A program made the position numbers and the translations under genes. This document shows, piece by piece, positions 37,032 to 45,730 of a stretch of 64,000 nt of DNA. This DNA comes from Holophagales bacterium (GTDB taxonomy: Bacteria > Acidobacteriota > Thermoanaerobaculia > UBA5066), in NCBI GenBank assembly GCA_016719485.1, contig JADJZB010000020.1, forward strand, positions 124,001 to 188,000. The letters are read 5' to 3'. Position 1 is the stretch's first letter; every line of letters begins with the position of its first letter. The notes under the pieces were generated by a model. That model was not told the DNA's origin. It made no database searches and was given only the letters and a program-made list of their open reading frames with translations.

Positions 37032-37670
37032 ATGAGCGAGAAACCGAAGGGCCGGGGAGAGAGCTTCCTCTGCCAGCAGTGCGGCGGTTCGTTCACCGTG
37101 AGCGAACAGATCCTGGGCAAGTATCCCGGGTGGAAGCCGAAGACCTGCTTCAAGTGCAAGAACGGGAAGGGGAAGGCCGGGTCGCGGGAGGAGAACCTCC
37201 CCGTCGCCTCTGTCCTCGCCCGCCACACGGCGGGCCCGAAGGACGGGGTCTTCACGGACGGCGCCGCCGACCCGAATCCCGGGCCGGGCGGCTGGGGGGC
37301 GGTTCACGTCGTCGGGGACCGGGTCCTCGCCGAGGAGTGCGGCCACGAGAAACACACGACCAACAACCGGATGGAGCTCGTCGCGCTCATCGCCGGGTGC
37401 CGGCTCGTTCCCGCTGGCACGGCGGCGATTCTCTACACCGACAGCATGCTCTGCGTGAACACCCTCACGAAGTGGGCGAAAGGCTGGGAAGCCCGGGGCT
37501 GGAGACGCAAGGACGGACCGATCGCGAACCTCGAGCTCGTCCAGGAGCTCTACCTGACCCTCCGGTCCCGCCCCGAGCTGGACGTCCGCTGGGTCGCCGC
37601 GCACTCCGGCATCCGCTGGAACGAGTACGCGGACGCGCTCGCCACGGCGTACCGGCGAAAGGTGCGCTGA
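37032..37670 (+). CDS. rnhA: ribonuclease HI with N-terminal zinc ribbon
   Basis: The 212-residue protein has an N-terminal C-x2-C ... C-x2-C zinc ribbon (Cys14, 17, 39, 42) and an RNase H domain from about residue 70 with Asp76 (FTDGAADPN), Glu115 (NNRMEL), Asp137 (LYTDSM) and Asp201 (NEYADALA), completing the DEDD catalytic set, plus His191. RNase HI cleaves the RNA strand of RNA-DNA hybrids. The zinc ribbon is unusual for bacterial RNase HI and may tether it to nucleic acid or a partner. The gene lies 46 bp after the dehydrogenase operon. Confidence 0.88.
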   Translation: MSEKPKGRGESFLCQQCGGSFTVSEQILGKYPGWKPKTCFKCKNGKGKAGSREENLPVASVLARHTAGPKDGVFTDGAADPNPGPGGWGAVHVVGDRVLAEECGHEKHTTNNRMELVALIAGCRLVPAGTAAILYTDSMLCVNTLTKWAKGWEARGWRRKDGPIANLELVQELYLTLRSRPELDVRWVAAHSGIRWNEYADALATAYRRKVR

Positions 37671-37700
37671 CGGGACGCCTGCTCGGATTCGCATAATACA

Positions 37701-37725
37701 CGATTTCATGCCTGGCACGAAATCG
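37701..37725. terminator. imperfect palindrome between convergent genes
   Basis: CGATTTCATGCC pairs with GGCACGAAATCG (11 of 12) around one base, in an AT-richer 80-bp gap between rnhA and the beta-propeller gene. It is probably a bidirectional terminator, or a remnant of a second REP-like family unrelated to the copies at 3.4-9.2 kb. Confidence 0.5.
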
Positions 37726-37750
37726 GGTAAAATCGGGTGAGGGACACTCC

Positions 37751-39691
37751 CTACTTCCCCTTCGGTTTCGGCGGCGACGCCGAAGGGACCGATGCGGCGT
37801 CGAGGCGCCAGACGCCGCCGCCGTCGAAACCGACGAGGAGCGACCCGGGCGCTTCGAGGGCGAGGGCGACGACGTCGGGGTGAGGTGGGGAGCCGCCGAC
37901 GCGGGTCCACGTCTTCCCTCCGTCCGCGGAGCGCAGGACGCCCTCCTTCCACGCACCGGCCCAGATCGTCTCCGAGGACGGATCCACGAGGAGCCGCCGG
38001 ACGTTCAGGCTCTCGGTGCCGCTGCCCGCGGCGGCCCAGCTCTTCCCGCCGTCGGCGGAGCGGTACACCCCCTTGTTCGTCGCCGCGAACAGTTCGTCGG
38101 CGACCTTCCCGGTGACGATCGCCTGGATGCGCGACGTCGGAGGGATTCCCGTCGCCTCGCTCCACGTCGTGCCGCCGTCGCCCGAGAGGTGGAGTCGCCG
38201 GTCGGTGCTGAACGAGACCACCTCGGGTGACCCGGCGCCGACGTGGAGGGCGAAGTGACCGAGGAGCGAGCTGTCGTGCCCCGGGGTCTTCAGCTCGCGC
38301 CAGGTGAGGCCGCCGTCGTCGCTCCGGTAGAGCGACCCGAAGGAGCGCGCCGCGGAGGCATAGACCCGCTTCGGGTCCGTGGGCGCGAAGGCGAGTCCCG
38401 AGACCTCGGGCTCGATCCCTCCCTTCAGCACCGGGCTCCAGGTCGCCCCGGCGTCGGTCGAACGGAAGACCCCCTTGCGCGTTCCGGCGAGGAACGTGGC
38501 GGGCGCGGAGGGATCGGCCGCGAGAGAGAGTACGGCGCGATTCGTCATCCCCTCGTTGGAGAGTGCCCACGTGGACCCGCCGTCCTCGGATCGGTAGACG
38601 CCCCCCTGCGTCGTCCCTGCGAAGAGCCGCTTCGGCGAACTGCGGTCGACGAGAAGTGACGTGACCTCGAGTGAAAGAAAGCCCGTCCCGGTCGTCCAGG
38701 ACGCCCCGGCGTCCGTCGTCCTCACAACCCCGTCGCGCCCGCTGCCGGCCCATACGGTGCCGGCCTTCTCGTCGAGGGCGAGCGAACGGAAGTTCACCCA
38801 GTTGAAGCCGCGCGAGAAGGTCGTCCAGGTGGAGCCGCCGTCGGTCGAGCGGAGGACCCGGTTCGGGATGGCCGCGTAGAGGAGGCCCGGTGTCGCCGTC
38901 GAGGCGAGGAGAGCGTAGACGGTGTTGCCGGACATCTTCGTGTCGCTCTTCGCCTCGGTCCAGGTGGCGCCCGCGTCGCTCGACCGGAGGATCCCGTCGC
39001 CGAGCGTTCCCGCGACGACGGTGCCGTCGGCGAGGGCGGCCAGGCTGCGGACGTTCTTACCCGGGAGCACGGTCTCCCACGTGGCCCCGGCGTCGCCGGA
39101 GCGGTGGACGCCGTCGGAAGAGCCCGCCCAGACGGACTTCGCGTCTCGCGCGACCGTGACCGCGTAAACGCGCGAGTTGCCGGAGAGACCCGTGTTCGCG
39201 GGCTTCCAGGTTGCGCCGGCGTCGGTCGACTTGAAGATCCCCGCGGGGGACCCGTCCGAATCGGAGCTCGCGTAGACGGTCGTGGGCCCTGCCGGGTCGA
39301 AGGCGAAGGCCGTCATTTCGGGCTGGCTCCGTCCCTGGTCGAGAACCTTCTTCCACGTCGCGCCTGCGTCGGTCGATCGGTAGAGACCGGCAAAGCCCGC
39401 CGCGAGGACCGTCCGGGGCTGCGCCGGGCTGACGGAAACGGCGTTCACCGTCTCTTCCGCCGGGACACCCGCGAGCCGGGCCCAGCTGGTACCGCCGTCC
39501 GTCGACTTCCAGATGCCGCCGCCGAACGCCCCGGCGTAGAGGACGCCCGGGTCCTTCGGGTCGACGGCGAGGCCACAGGCCGCGCCCCCGGGTGGGCCGA
39601 CGGGCGTCCATGGCCCCGCGGCGAGGGCTCCGGTCGCGAGGGCGAGAAGAGCAACGAGGCAGAACGCAGGAACGGCGTTGCGCGAGACCAT
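37751..39691 (-). CDS. exported beta-propeller protein with many Asp-box (BNR) repeats
   Basis: From ATG 39691 the product is 646 residues with a signal peptide (VPAFCLVALLALATGALA). The mature part is a series of about a dozen repeats, each about 45 residues and containing S-x-D-x-G-x-T-W (for example WKSTDGGTSWARL, YRSTDAGATWKKV). Such Asp-box repeats form YCF48/sortilin-like beta-propellers. They are common in exported acidobacterial proteins and probably bind proteins or glycans; no enzyme active site is apparent. It appears monocistronic, convergent with rnhA. Confidence 0.85.
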   Translation of the reverse strand: MVSRNAVPAFCLVALLALATGALAAGPWTPVGPPGGAACGLAVDPKDPGVLYAGAFGGGIWKSTDGGTSWARLAGVPAEETVNAVSVSPAQPRTVLAAGFAGLYRSTDAGATWKKVLDQGRSQPEMTAFAFDPAGPTTVYASSDSDGSPAGIFKSTDAGATWKPANTGLSGNSRVYAVTVARDAKSVWAGSSDGVHRSGDAGATWETVLPGKNVRSLAALADGTVVAGTLGDGILRSSDAGATWTEAKSDTKMSGNTVYALLASTATPGLLYAAIPNRVLRSTDGGSTWTTFSRGFNWVNFRSLALDEKAGTVWAGSGRDGVVRTTDAGASWTTGTGFLSLEVTSLLVDRSSPKRLFAGTTQGGVYRSEDGGSTWALSNEGMTNRAVLSLAADPSAPATFLAGTRKGVFRSTDAGATWSPVLKGGIEPEVSGLAFAPTDPKRVYASAARSFGSLYRSDDGGLTWRELKTPGHDSSLLGHFALHVGAGSPEVVSFSTDRRLHLSGDGGTTWSEATGIPPTSRIQAIVTGKVADELFAATNKGVYRSADGGKSWAAAGSGTESLNVRRLLVDPSSETIWAGAWKEGVLRSADGGKTWTRVGGSPPHPDVVALALEAPGSLLVGFDGGGVWRLDAASVPSASPPKPKGK

Positions 39692-39769
39692 GTGGACCTC
39701 CGAGATTGCGAGAAGTTGTCGCAGGATCTCGGAATTTCCCCCGGGTGGCAAGGGCGGCGCGTCGCCCGC

Positions 39770-40255
39770 CTACCCGATCGGAATCTTCTCCCCCGTCAGC
39801 TCCCGCTCCCCGCGCTGGTAGGCGAGGATCCTCTCGACGAGGAGGCGGACCGGCTTCGGGAACGTGAGGAGGAGCTCGTCCTTCGGGCTGAGGAGGACCT
39901 GCTGCGTGAAGCCGGTCGCCAGGAGCAGGCGGTCGGGAAGGCGACGGACCTCGTAGTCCATCTCGAGCTTTGCCGTCTCCGGGGGCCGGAGCGTGCAGGA
40001 GACCTCGAGGCGGTCGTCGAGGCGGGCCGGGCGCCTCACGGCGATCTCGAACTTCGTGATCGGAACGCGGTAGCCGTAAGCCAGCGCCTCGGCGGGAGTG
40101 AAACCGGCGGCGCCGCAGAGGGCGTTGCGGGCGAGCTCGCAGTAGAGGACGTAGTTGCCGTGCCAGACGACGCGGTAGGCGTCGACCTCGGGGAAACGAA
40201 CCTCGAAGTCGACGCGGAAGGCGCGGAGCGCAGCGGCGTTCGCGGGAGCCGTCAC
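39770..40255 (-). CDS. hotdog-fold acyl thioesterase (4HBT/YbgC-like)
   Basis: The 161-residue protein starts at a GTG inside the stop of the chain-length-factor-like gene. It has the 4-hydroxybenzoyl-CoA thioesterase/YbgC core: RFPEVDAYRVVWHGNYVLYC, with the conserved Asp of the V-D-A segment and the GNY turn, then RNALCGAAGFT and a beta sheet. It would hydrolyse a thioester, most likely releasing the acyl chain built by the KS/KS-like pair with which it forms a three-gene operon. Confidence 0.85.
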   Translation of the reverse strand: MTAPANAAALRAFRVDFEVRFPEVDAYRVVWHGNYVLYCELARNALCGAAGFTPAEALAYGYRVPITKFEIAVRRPARLDDRLEVSCTLRPPETAKLEMDYEVRRLPDRLLLATGFTQQVLLSPKDELLLTFPKPVRLLVERILAYQRGERELTGEKIPIG

Positions 40256-41352
40256 GGCGCGGTGAGAACGACGGCGATCTGGTTGCCCCCCGCGCCGAGG
40301 GAATTGACGAGGACCGCACCGAACGAAGGCTCGTCGCGCAGGGCCCGCGCGGCGAGGGCGAGCTGGAGGGCGCCGGAACAGGGGTTCTCGCCCGCCTGCA
40401 GCTTGACCCGCTCGATGCGGGGCGACGCACCGAAGACCTCGGCGAGGGCGGCCTCCTCGGCCGCGTCGACCCAAGGGACGCCATTGGCCGAGGCGTGGAC
40501 GAGTCCGACGCGCGTGGGCGGAATTCCTGCGTCGGCGAGCGCGGCCCGGATCGTCGCGGCGATCTCCTCGGGGCGGGCGCGGCGCTGCTGCGGCGAGACG
40601 GGAGATCCGGCGGAGGCGGTGCCCGCGAGGCGCGCCCAGGCGCGGGCCCCGCGCGAGCGCGCCGAGGCCCCGTCCTCCAGCAGGACCACGGAGCACCCCT
40701 CGGCGAGGACGTAGCCGGGCTTCGTGAGGGTCTTCAGGACGCGCAGTCGCTCGTACGTGAGGTGGTAGGTCAGGTTCCACTCGTCGACGGCCCCGACGAC
40801 GATCGCTTTCGCACGCGCGTCCGCGATCAGGAGCCGGCCGTAGAAGAGGGCGTTGAGGCCCGCCGGGTCCTTCTGCGTGATCGTGACGTTCGGGCCCTTG
40901 ATCTTCAGCTCGATCGCGGCGACGGAGGCCGGGGCGTTGGCGACGGTGCTGGGGAAGAGGAAGGGCGAGGCCGCCTCGGGGGACTCGACGGCCATCTGCC
41001 GCTCGAGCTCGACGAGGGGGCTGGCGCCGGCCGAGCCGGTGCCGAGGAGAATGCCGGTCTCCTCCTCGTTCCCCGCCATCGTCCAGCCCGCCTCGGCGAG
41101 GCAGCGCGTGACGGCGACGACGGCGAACTGGCTCGCGCGGTCGAGCCGGCGGGCCTTCGCCTTCGGCATCTCGGGCTCGGTCGTGAAGGCGCCGATCCGG
41201 GCGGCGTAGGCGGCACCCTTGCGATCTCCGCCCTCGGACACGGGGACCTCCGCGATGCCGCTCTCGCCCGCGGCGAGGCGGGTGGCGGTCGTCTCGAGGT
41301 CTCTCCCGAGAGGCGTGACGGCGGCGGCGCCGGTGACGAGGATCTCTCTCAC
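40252..41352 (-). CDS. ketosynthase-like protein lacking catalytic residues (chain-length-factor-like)
   Basis: The 366-residue protein has the thiolase fold of beta-ketoacyl synthases, but all three catalytic residues are gone. The Cys position reads TQKDPAG (Asp162), the first His segment is VHASANGVP (Ser for His), and the second His segment is GENPCSGA. The C-terminal NSLGAGGN is kept. This is the pattern of KS-beta/chain-length factors, which pair with an active KS and set chain length. It lies 9 bp after such a KS and overlaps a thioesterase. Confidence 0.82.
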   Translation of the reverse strand: MREILVTGAAAVTPLGRDLETTATRLAAGESGIAEVPVSEGGDRKGAAYAARIGAFTTEPEMPKAKARRLDRASQFAVVAVTRCLAEAGWTMAGNEEETGILLGTGSAGASPLVELERQMAVESPEAASPFLFPSTVANAPASVAAIELKIKGPNVTITQKDPAGLNALFYGRLLIADARAKAIVVGAVDEWNLTYHLTYERLRVLKTLTKPGYVLAEGCSVVLLEDGASARSRGARAWARLAGTASAGSPVSPQQRRARPEEIAATIRAALADAGIPPTRVGLVHASANGVPWVDAAEEAALAEVFGASPRIERVKLQAGENPCSGALQLALAARALRDEPSFGAVLVNSLGAGGNQIAVVLTAP

Positions 41353-41361
41353 GGCGTTTCC

Positions 41362-42576
41362 TCAGGCCCTTCCAAATGCGACGACCGTCGAGTTGCCGCC
41401 GAAGGCGAAGGAGTTCGACAGGGCGACCCGGACGTCGACCTCGCGGGACACGTTCGGGACGACGTCGAGGTCGCACTCGGGGTCGGGCTCGACGTAGCTG
41501 ATGGTGGGCGGGACGATCCCGGTCTCGATCGTCCTGACGGTCGCCACGGCCTCGATCGCGCCGGCCGAGCAGAGGCAGTGGCCGAGCATCGACTTGTTCG
41601 ACGAGATGCAGATCTCCCGCGCCCGCTCGCCGAGGGCGAGCTTGATGGAGAGGGTCTCCGCGGGGTCGTTCTGGACGGTGGCGGTGCCGTGGGCGTTCAC
41701 GTAGTCGACGTCGCCGGGATTCAGCTTCGCCGACTTCAGGCAGGCGCGCATCGTCCTCGCGCACGCCTCGCCCGAGGGCTCGGGCTGCGTCATGTGGTGC
41801 GCGTCGCTCGTGAGGCCGTACCCCAGGAAGCGGGCGCGGATCGTCGCGCCGCGGCGCCGGGCGCGTCCCTCCTCCTCGAAGACGAGAATTCCCGACGCCT
41901 CGCCGATCGTCAGCCCCTTGCGGTTGCGGTCGAAGGGGCGGCACGGCTCGGAGTCGGAGGCGCGCAGGGAGTTGAAGCCGCCGTGCGTGAGGCGGGCGAA
42001 CGTGTCGGCCCCGCCGGTCACGACGACGTCGGCGAGGCCTGCGCGGATCAGGTCCGACGCGTAGCCGAGCGACGTGGACGAGGAGGAGCAGGCGGTCGTG
42101 ATCGTCGCCCGCGGGCCGAGGAAGCCCCAGACCTCGGCGATCCGGTCGGTCGTCTGGTCGGGGGGGTGGTTCAGGATGCGCGTCGGGCGCGCCCCGCGAG
42201 GGCCCTTCTCGAGAAGGTCGCGGAAGTAGTTCTCGCTGTCGAGGAGGCCCGAGACGCCGCCGCCCAGAACGACGGCGATCCGGCTCGGGTCCTCGCGTTC
42301 GAGGTCGAGCCCCGAGTCGGCGAGCGCCTCGCGGGCCGCGGTCAGGCCGATGACGTCGGTGCGGGAGAGGCGGCGGAGGAGGCGCGGCGAAACCCCGGGG
42401 TCGGGCAGCTCGCGCACCTCGGCCGCGAGCTTCGTCCGGAAGCCGCTCGCGTCGAAGAGGGTGATGGGGCCGATTCCGCTCCTTCCGGCGACGAGGCCCG
42501 CCCAGGTGGAGGCGAGGTCGTTCCCCAGGGAGCTGACGGCGCCGAGGCCGGTGACGACGACGGTCCTGTCGGGCAT
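41362..42576 (-). CDS. beta-ketoacyl-ACP synthase (FabF/KS-alpha-like)
   Basis: The 404-residue product carries the complete ketosynthase active site: Cys163 in TTACSSSS, His296 in NAHGTAT, Lys328 and His333 in NKSMLGHC, and the NSFAFGGN terminus. It condenses an acyl thioester with malonyl-ACP. The adjacent catalytically dead partner and thioesterase suggest a specialised type II polyketide or unusual fatty-acid system rather than housekeeping FabF. No ACP, ketoreductase or dehydratase gene is present nearby. A TAGGAT hexamer lies just upstream of the ATG without a Shine-Dalgarno. Confidence 0.9.
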   Translation of the reverse strand: MPDRTVVVTGLGAVSSLGNDLASTWAGLVAGRSGIGPITLFDASGFRTKLAAEVRELPDPGVSPRLLRRLSRTDVIGLTAAREALADSGLDLEREDPSRIAVVLGGGVSGLLDSENYFRDLLEKGPRGARPTRILNHPPDQTTDRIAEVWGFLGPRATITTACSSSSTSLGYASDLIRAGLADVVVTGGADTFARLTHGGFNSLRASDSEPCRPFDRNRKGLTIGEASGILVFEEEGRARRRGATIRARFLGYGLTSDAHHMTQPEPSGEACARTMRACLKSAKLNPGDVDYVNAHGTATVQNDPAETLSIKLALGERAREICISSNKSMLGHCLCSAGAIEAVATVRTIETGIVPPTISYVEPDPECDLDVVPNVSREVDVRVALSNSFAFGGNSTVVAFGRA

Positions 42577-42583
42577 GGGCCGA

Positions 42584-42589
42584 ATCCTA
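42584..42589 (-). promoter_or_regulatory. -10-like TAGGAT, near-leaderless start of KS operon
   Basis: On the minus strand TAGGAT ends 8 nt before the ATG at 42576; no Shine-Dalgarno is present between them. Confidence 0.45.
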
Positions 42590-42631
42590 CACGGGCCCCG
42601 CCGCGACGCAGCAGCCAGCTGCGCCGAACCG

Positions 42632-42637
42632 CATAAT
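42632..42637 (+). promoter_or_regulatory. -10-like CATAAT, leaderless start of dCMP deaminase
   Basis: CATAAT occupies positions -12 to -7 relative to the ATG at 42644, exactly where a -10 hexamer would sit if the A of ATG were the transcription start. There is no Shine-Dalgarno. Confidence 0.5.
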
Positions 42638-42643
42638 CGGGCG

Positions 42644-43078
42644 ATGGGCGATCGCGTCGACTGGAACCGCTACTTCATGAACATCGCCGCCGAGGTGGCG
42701 AGCCGGTCCACCTGCCCCCGCAAGCACGTGGGGGCCGTCGTCGTGCGCGACCGGCGGATCCTCTCCACCGGCTACAACGGCTCGCTGAGGGGCCTGCCGC
42801 ACTGCGACGAGGACGGCTGCCTCATGGAAGACGGTCACTGCATCGCGACGGTCCACGCCGAAGCGAACGCGATCCTCCAGGCCGCGATGAATGGCGTACG
42901 CATAGAGGGGGGCGAGATCTACACGACCGCCTCGCCCTGCTGGAACTGCTTCAAGCTGATCGGGAACGCCGGCCTCGTCGGGATCTACTTCTCGGAGTTC
43001 TATCGCGAGCCGCGGATCCTCGACTACGCGGAGCGGATGGGGATCCGCCTCGTCGACCTCGGGCCGGGGAAGAGCTGA
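42644..43078 (+). CDS. dCMP deaminase / ComEB-like cytidine deaminase
   Basis: The 144-residue protein has the zinc-binding cytidine/deoxycytidylate deaminase motifs VHAEANA (His71, catalytic Glu73) and SPCWNC (Cys99, Cys102), plus the extra Cys/His-rich insertion (PHCDEDGCLMEDGHC) typical of dCMP deaminases. It converts dCMP to dUMP for thymidylate synthesis. It stands alone, divergent from the KS operon and convergent with the REC-PilZ gene. Confidence 0.93.
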   Translation: MGDRVDWNRYFMNIAAEVASRSTCPRKHVGAVVVRDRRILSTGYNGSLRGLPHCDEDGCLMEDGHCIATVHAEANAILQAAMNGVRIEGGEIYTTASPCWNCFKLIGNAGLVGIYFSEFYREPRILDYAERMGIRLVDLGPGKS

Positions 43079-43082
43079 CGCT

Positions 43083-43757
43083 CTAGCGTCCCGCCGCCAC
43101 GCGCTCGACCCAGTCTTCGACGACGAGGCGGACGCCGGAAGAGACCTGCCGGAACCGGCAGCCGAAGCCGGGCGGGTCGTCTCCGTGCCTCACGACGAGG
43201 GCCTCTCCGGTGATGAGCTTGCCGGAAGGGTCCTCGGGCAGGGAGAAGGAGACCTCGAGCCGGGCACCGATCGGATGGCGCTGGCCGGTCTCGACGTAGA
43301 AGCCGGTCCGCGAGAGGTTCACGAGGCGGACTTCGAAGGTGTCGCCGTCGCGCCAGAGGGTGACCGGGGCGTCGAGGGAGACGCGTGTCTCGGTCCGCTC
43401 GACGATCGGGAGGAACCGCTTCACCTCGGCCAGGAACGTCGGCTCGTCGATCGGTTTCCTCAGGAAGTGGTCCGCGCCGGCGCGCCGGGCCTCGTCCTCC
43501 ATCTGCATCGAGGTGAGGACGATGACCGGGATGTGCGACGTGACGGCTTCCGACTTCAGGATGCGGCAGGCCTGGATGCCGTTCATCTCGGGCATCTCGA
43601 TGTCGAGGACGATGAGGTCGGGCTTCTCGGCGCGGGCCACCCGGATCGCCTCGAGGCCGGTCGAGGCGGTCAGGAGGTGGCACTCGGCGCGCGAGAGGAA
43701 CGTGGCTTCCAGGTCGAGGAAGCTCCTCATGTCGTCCACGAGCAGGATCTTGTGCAT
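43083..43757 (-). CDS. REC-PilZ response regulator (c-di-GMP binding)
   Basis: From ATG 43757 the 224-residue protein has a receiver domain (DD at 8-9, phospho-acceptor Asp52 in IVLDIEMPEMNG, KP in FLRKPIDEP) followed by a PilZ domain. PilZ is recognised by R-x3-R in ERTETRVSL and NLSRTG, which together bind c-di-GMP. It probably links a phosphorelay to c-di-GMP-controlled motility or surface behaviour. No cognate kinase is adjacent. It is downstream of nothing obvious and 4 bp from the end of the dCMP deaminase gene. Confidence 0.9.
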   Translation of the reverse strand: MHKILLVDDMRSFLDLEATFLSRAECHLLTASTGLEAIRVARAEKPDLIVLDIEMPEMNGIQACRILKSEAVTSHIPVIVLTSMQMEDEARRAGADHFLRKPIDEPTFLAEVKRFLPIVERTETRVSLDAPVTLWRDGDTFEVRLVNLSRTGFYVETGQRHPIGARLEVSFSLPEDPSGKLITGEALVVRHGDDPPGFGCRFRQVSSGVRLVVEDWVERVAAGR

Positions 43758-43798
43758 CGAACCGGTACGACCTCGCTCCACGGAGTCTACCCTCCGGC

Positions 43799-45676
43799 TC
43801 ACCAGGTGAGGCGCAGGCCTCCGGCCAGGGTCCGGCCCGGGAGAGGAACCCCCGGCACTTCCTCGTAGCGGACGTCGCCGAGGTTGTCGCCCTCGACGTA
43901 CACCTCGAGGATGTCCCCCTCCAGGAGGTCGTGGCCGAGACGGGCGTCGAGGAGGAGGACCCCCTCGTCGAACGACGGGCGGTCGAAGTACGAGAGGCGG
44001 ACGAGCGTGTCGACGCGGAAGGGGAGCCGGGCCTCGGCCAGGAAATCCCACTTCACGCGGAGCGGGTCGAGGACGTATCGCCCCTCGCTCGCGCCCGATG
44101 CGGACTTCAGCTTCTCGAGATCTGCGGAGTAGAAGGCGGCGCCGAGCGAGAGTCGCGTCAGAGGCGTGCGCGCGAGACGGGACGGGGCGAGAGAGACGGT
44201 CCCCTCGATCCCTCGCGTATCGACGGTCCTGAGGTTCGTCGCCCGGTACGGGTCGAGCGGCGACGACCTCACGAAGTCGATCAGGTCGGTCCCGTGGCGG
44301 TAGAAGAGGGCGGCGTCGAGGGTCACCGCCCCGGCGTCCCACGTCAGCCCGGTTTCGACGTTCACGGCCTGCTCGGGGCGCAGGTCCGGGTTGCCGATCG
44401 TCTGCGGGTCGACGTAGTAGAGCTCGGTGAACGTCGGGACCCGGAAGGCGGTGCCGATCGACGCCCGGGCCCTCAATCCCGCGCCGAGCGCGACCCAGGC
44501 TGCGAGCTGGGGCGAGACCCTCGACCCGTAGGTTTCGTACGTGTCGACGCGCAGTCCGGCGCGGAACCCTCCGGCGGAGGGCGTCGCCGTCGAGAACGGC
44601 CGCCCCAGCTCGACGAAGGCGGCGCTGCGCGCACGGGCGTGGTCGCCGAGGTTCGTGGAGTCGATCGTGTCGCGCCCCGTCTCGCCGCCGACGGCGAGCG
44701 TTCCGCCGAGGAGCGGCCGGCGTGCCACGAGCCGGAAAGCCGTGCGGTCGGTCTCGTGCTGGTTGCGGTAGAAATCCGGGTCGGTCCTTTCGAGGACGAA
44801 GTCGTCCCGGTGGTCCCGGACGGAGGCGGAAGGCGCCAGCGACCAGCCCGCGCCGAGGGCGAGGTCGGCCCAGAGGCGAAGGCTCCGCGTCCTCGTCCAT
44901 TCCTGCTGGTTCGGGAATCGCGTCCCGTAGAAGGCGTACGCACCGAAGGCCCTGTCCGCCGCGCCCCCGGCGAGGGTGACGGGGCCGAGGGCCGTGTCGA
45001 CGCGGACCGATGCCCTCAGCGCCCCGATCGCGTGCTCGCGGTCGTCGCGGAACCCGCTCGACTCGGAGCGCGAGCCGTCGAGGGAGAGCGTGACGGCGTC
45101 GGTGATCTTCGTCGCGATCCGAAGGCTCCCCGCGTCGAGGGAGTGGGAGCCGTGGACGTAGCGCCCCTCGAGCTGGGCCCGGGCCTTTCCGAGGCTCCCG
45201 CCACGCGTGACGACGTTGATGACGCCGCCGATCGCCTCCGATCCGTAGAGCGCGGAGGCGGCCCCGTAGAGAACCTCGACCCGCTCGATCGCGTCTGCGG
45301 GGACGTCCAGGTCCAGGGTGTGGTGGTTCGTCTGGGGGTCGTTCACCGGCTCGCCGTCGACGAGGACGAGCGTGCCGTTGTAGTCGGCACCGCGGAGCGA
45401 GACGTCGGCCTGGACGCCTTCCGGGCCGCGTCGCCTCACGTCGACCGCGGGAAGGTAGCGGAGGAGCTCCGAGAGGGAGCGGGCCGGGAGCCGTTCGATC
45501 TGCTTCCGCGTCAGGACCGCGACCGTCGACGCCTCGGCCTCGGCGCCGGAGAGCGAGGCGACGACGGCGACCTCCGCCTTCACGGGCGCCGGAGCCTCGT
45601 CGTCGTCCGGCTGCTGGGCAGCGGCCAGCGGCGCGACGAGGAGAAGGGCGATCGCGAACCGCAGCGGGCGTCTCAT
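43799..45676 (-). CDS. TonB-dependent outer-membrane receptor (BtuB-like)
   Basis: The 625-residue product has a signal peptide (FAIALLLVAPLAAA), a plug domain (RSLSELLRYLPAVDVRRRGPE, RGADYNGTLVLVDGEPVND, YGSEAIGGVINVVTRGG) and a 22-strand-type barrel ending in an aromatic residue (GGLRLTW), as required for outer-membrane insertion. The size and plug are like BtuB/colicin-receptor-type transporters of cobalamin or small chelates. I see no cobalamin riboswitch upstream. It may be co-transcribed with nothing; the next minus-strand gene starts 42 bp downstream. Confidence 0.9.
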   Translation of the reverse strand: MRRPLRFAIALLLVAPLAAAQQPDDDEAPAPVKAEVAVVASLSGAEAEASTVAVLTRKQIERLPARSLSELLRYLPAVDVRRRGPEGVQADVSLRGADYNGTLVLVDGEPVNDPQTNHHTLDLDVPADAIERVEVLYGAASALYGSEAIGGVINVVTRGGSLGKARAQLEGRYVHGSHSLDAGSLRIATKITDAVTLSLDGSRSESSGFRDDREHAIGALRASVRVDTALGPVTLAGGAADRAFGAYAFYGTRFPNQQEWTRTRSLRLWADLALGAGWSLAPSASVRDHRDDFVLERTDPDFYRNQHETDRTAFRLVARRPLLGGTLAVGGETGRDTIDSTNLGDHARARSAAFVELGRPFSTATPSAGGFRAGLRVDTYETYGSRVSPQLAAWVALGAGLRARASIGTAFRVPTFTELYYVDPQTIGNPDLRPEQAVNVETGLTWDAGAVTLDAALFYRHGTDLIDFVRSSPLDPYRATNLRTVDTRGIEGTVSLAPSRLARTPLTRLSLGAAFYSADLEKLKSASGASEGRYVLDPLRVKWDFLAEARLPFRVDTLVRLSYFDRPSFDEGVLLLDARLGHDLLEGDILEVYVEGDNLGDVRYEEVPGVPLPGRTLAGGLRLTW

Positions 45677-45685
45677 GCGGGGGGG

Positions 45686-45691
45686 AGGATA
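45686..45691 (-). promoter_or_regulatory. -10-like TATCCT upstream of TonB receptor
   Basis: On the minus strand TATCCT ends 10 nt before the ATG at 45676, with only a G/C run between, so the mRNA leader would be very short. Confidence 0.4.
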
Positions 45692-45718
45692 GCCGGGCGG
45701 GCGAGGATGCGCCCGCGC

Positions 45719-45724
45719 TAATCT
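45719..45724 (+). promoter_or_regulatory. -10-like TAATCT, leaderless start
   Basis: TAATCT lies at -12 to -7 relative to the ATG at 45731 with no Shine-Dalgarno, the same geometry as the site at 42632. Confidence 0.5.
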
Positions 45725-45730
45725 CCCGCC

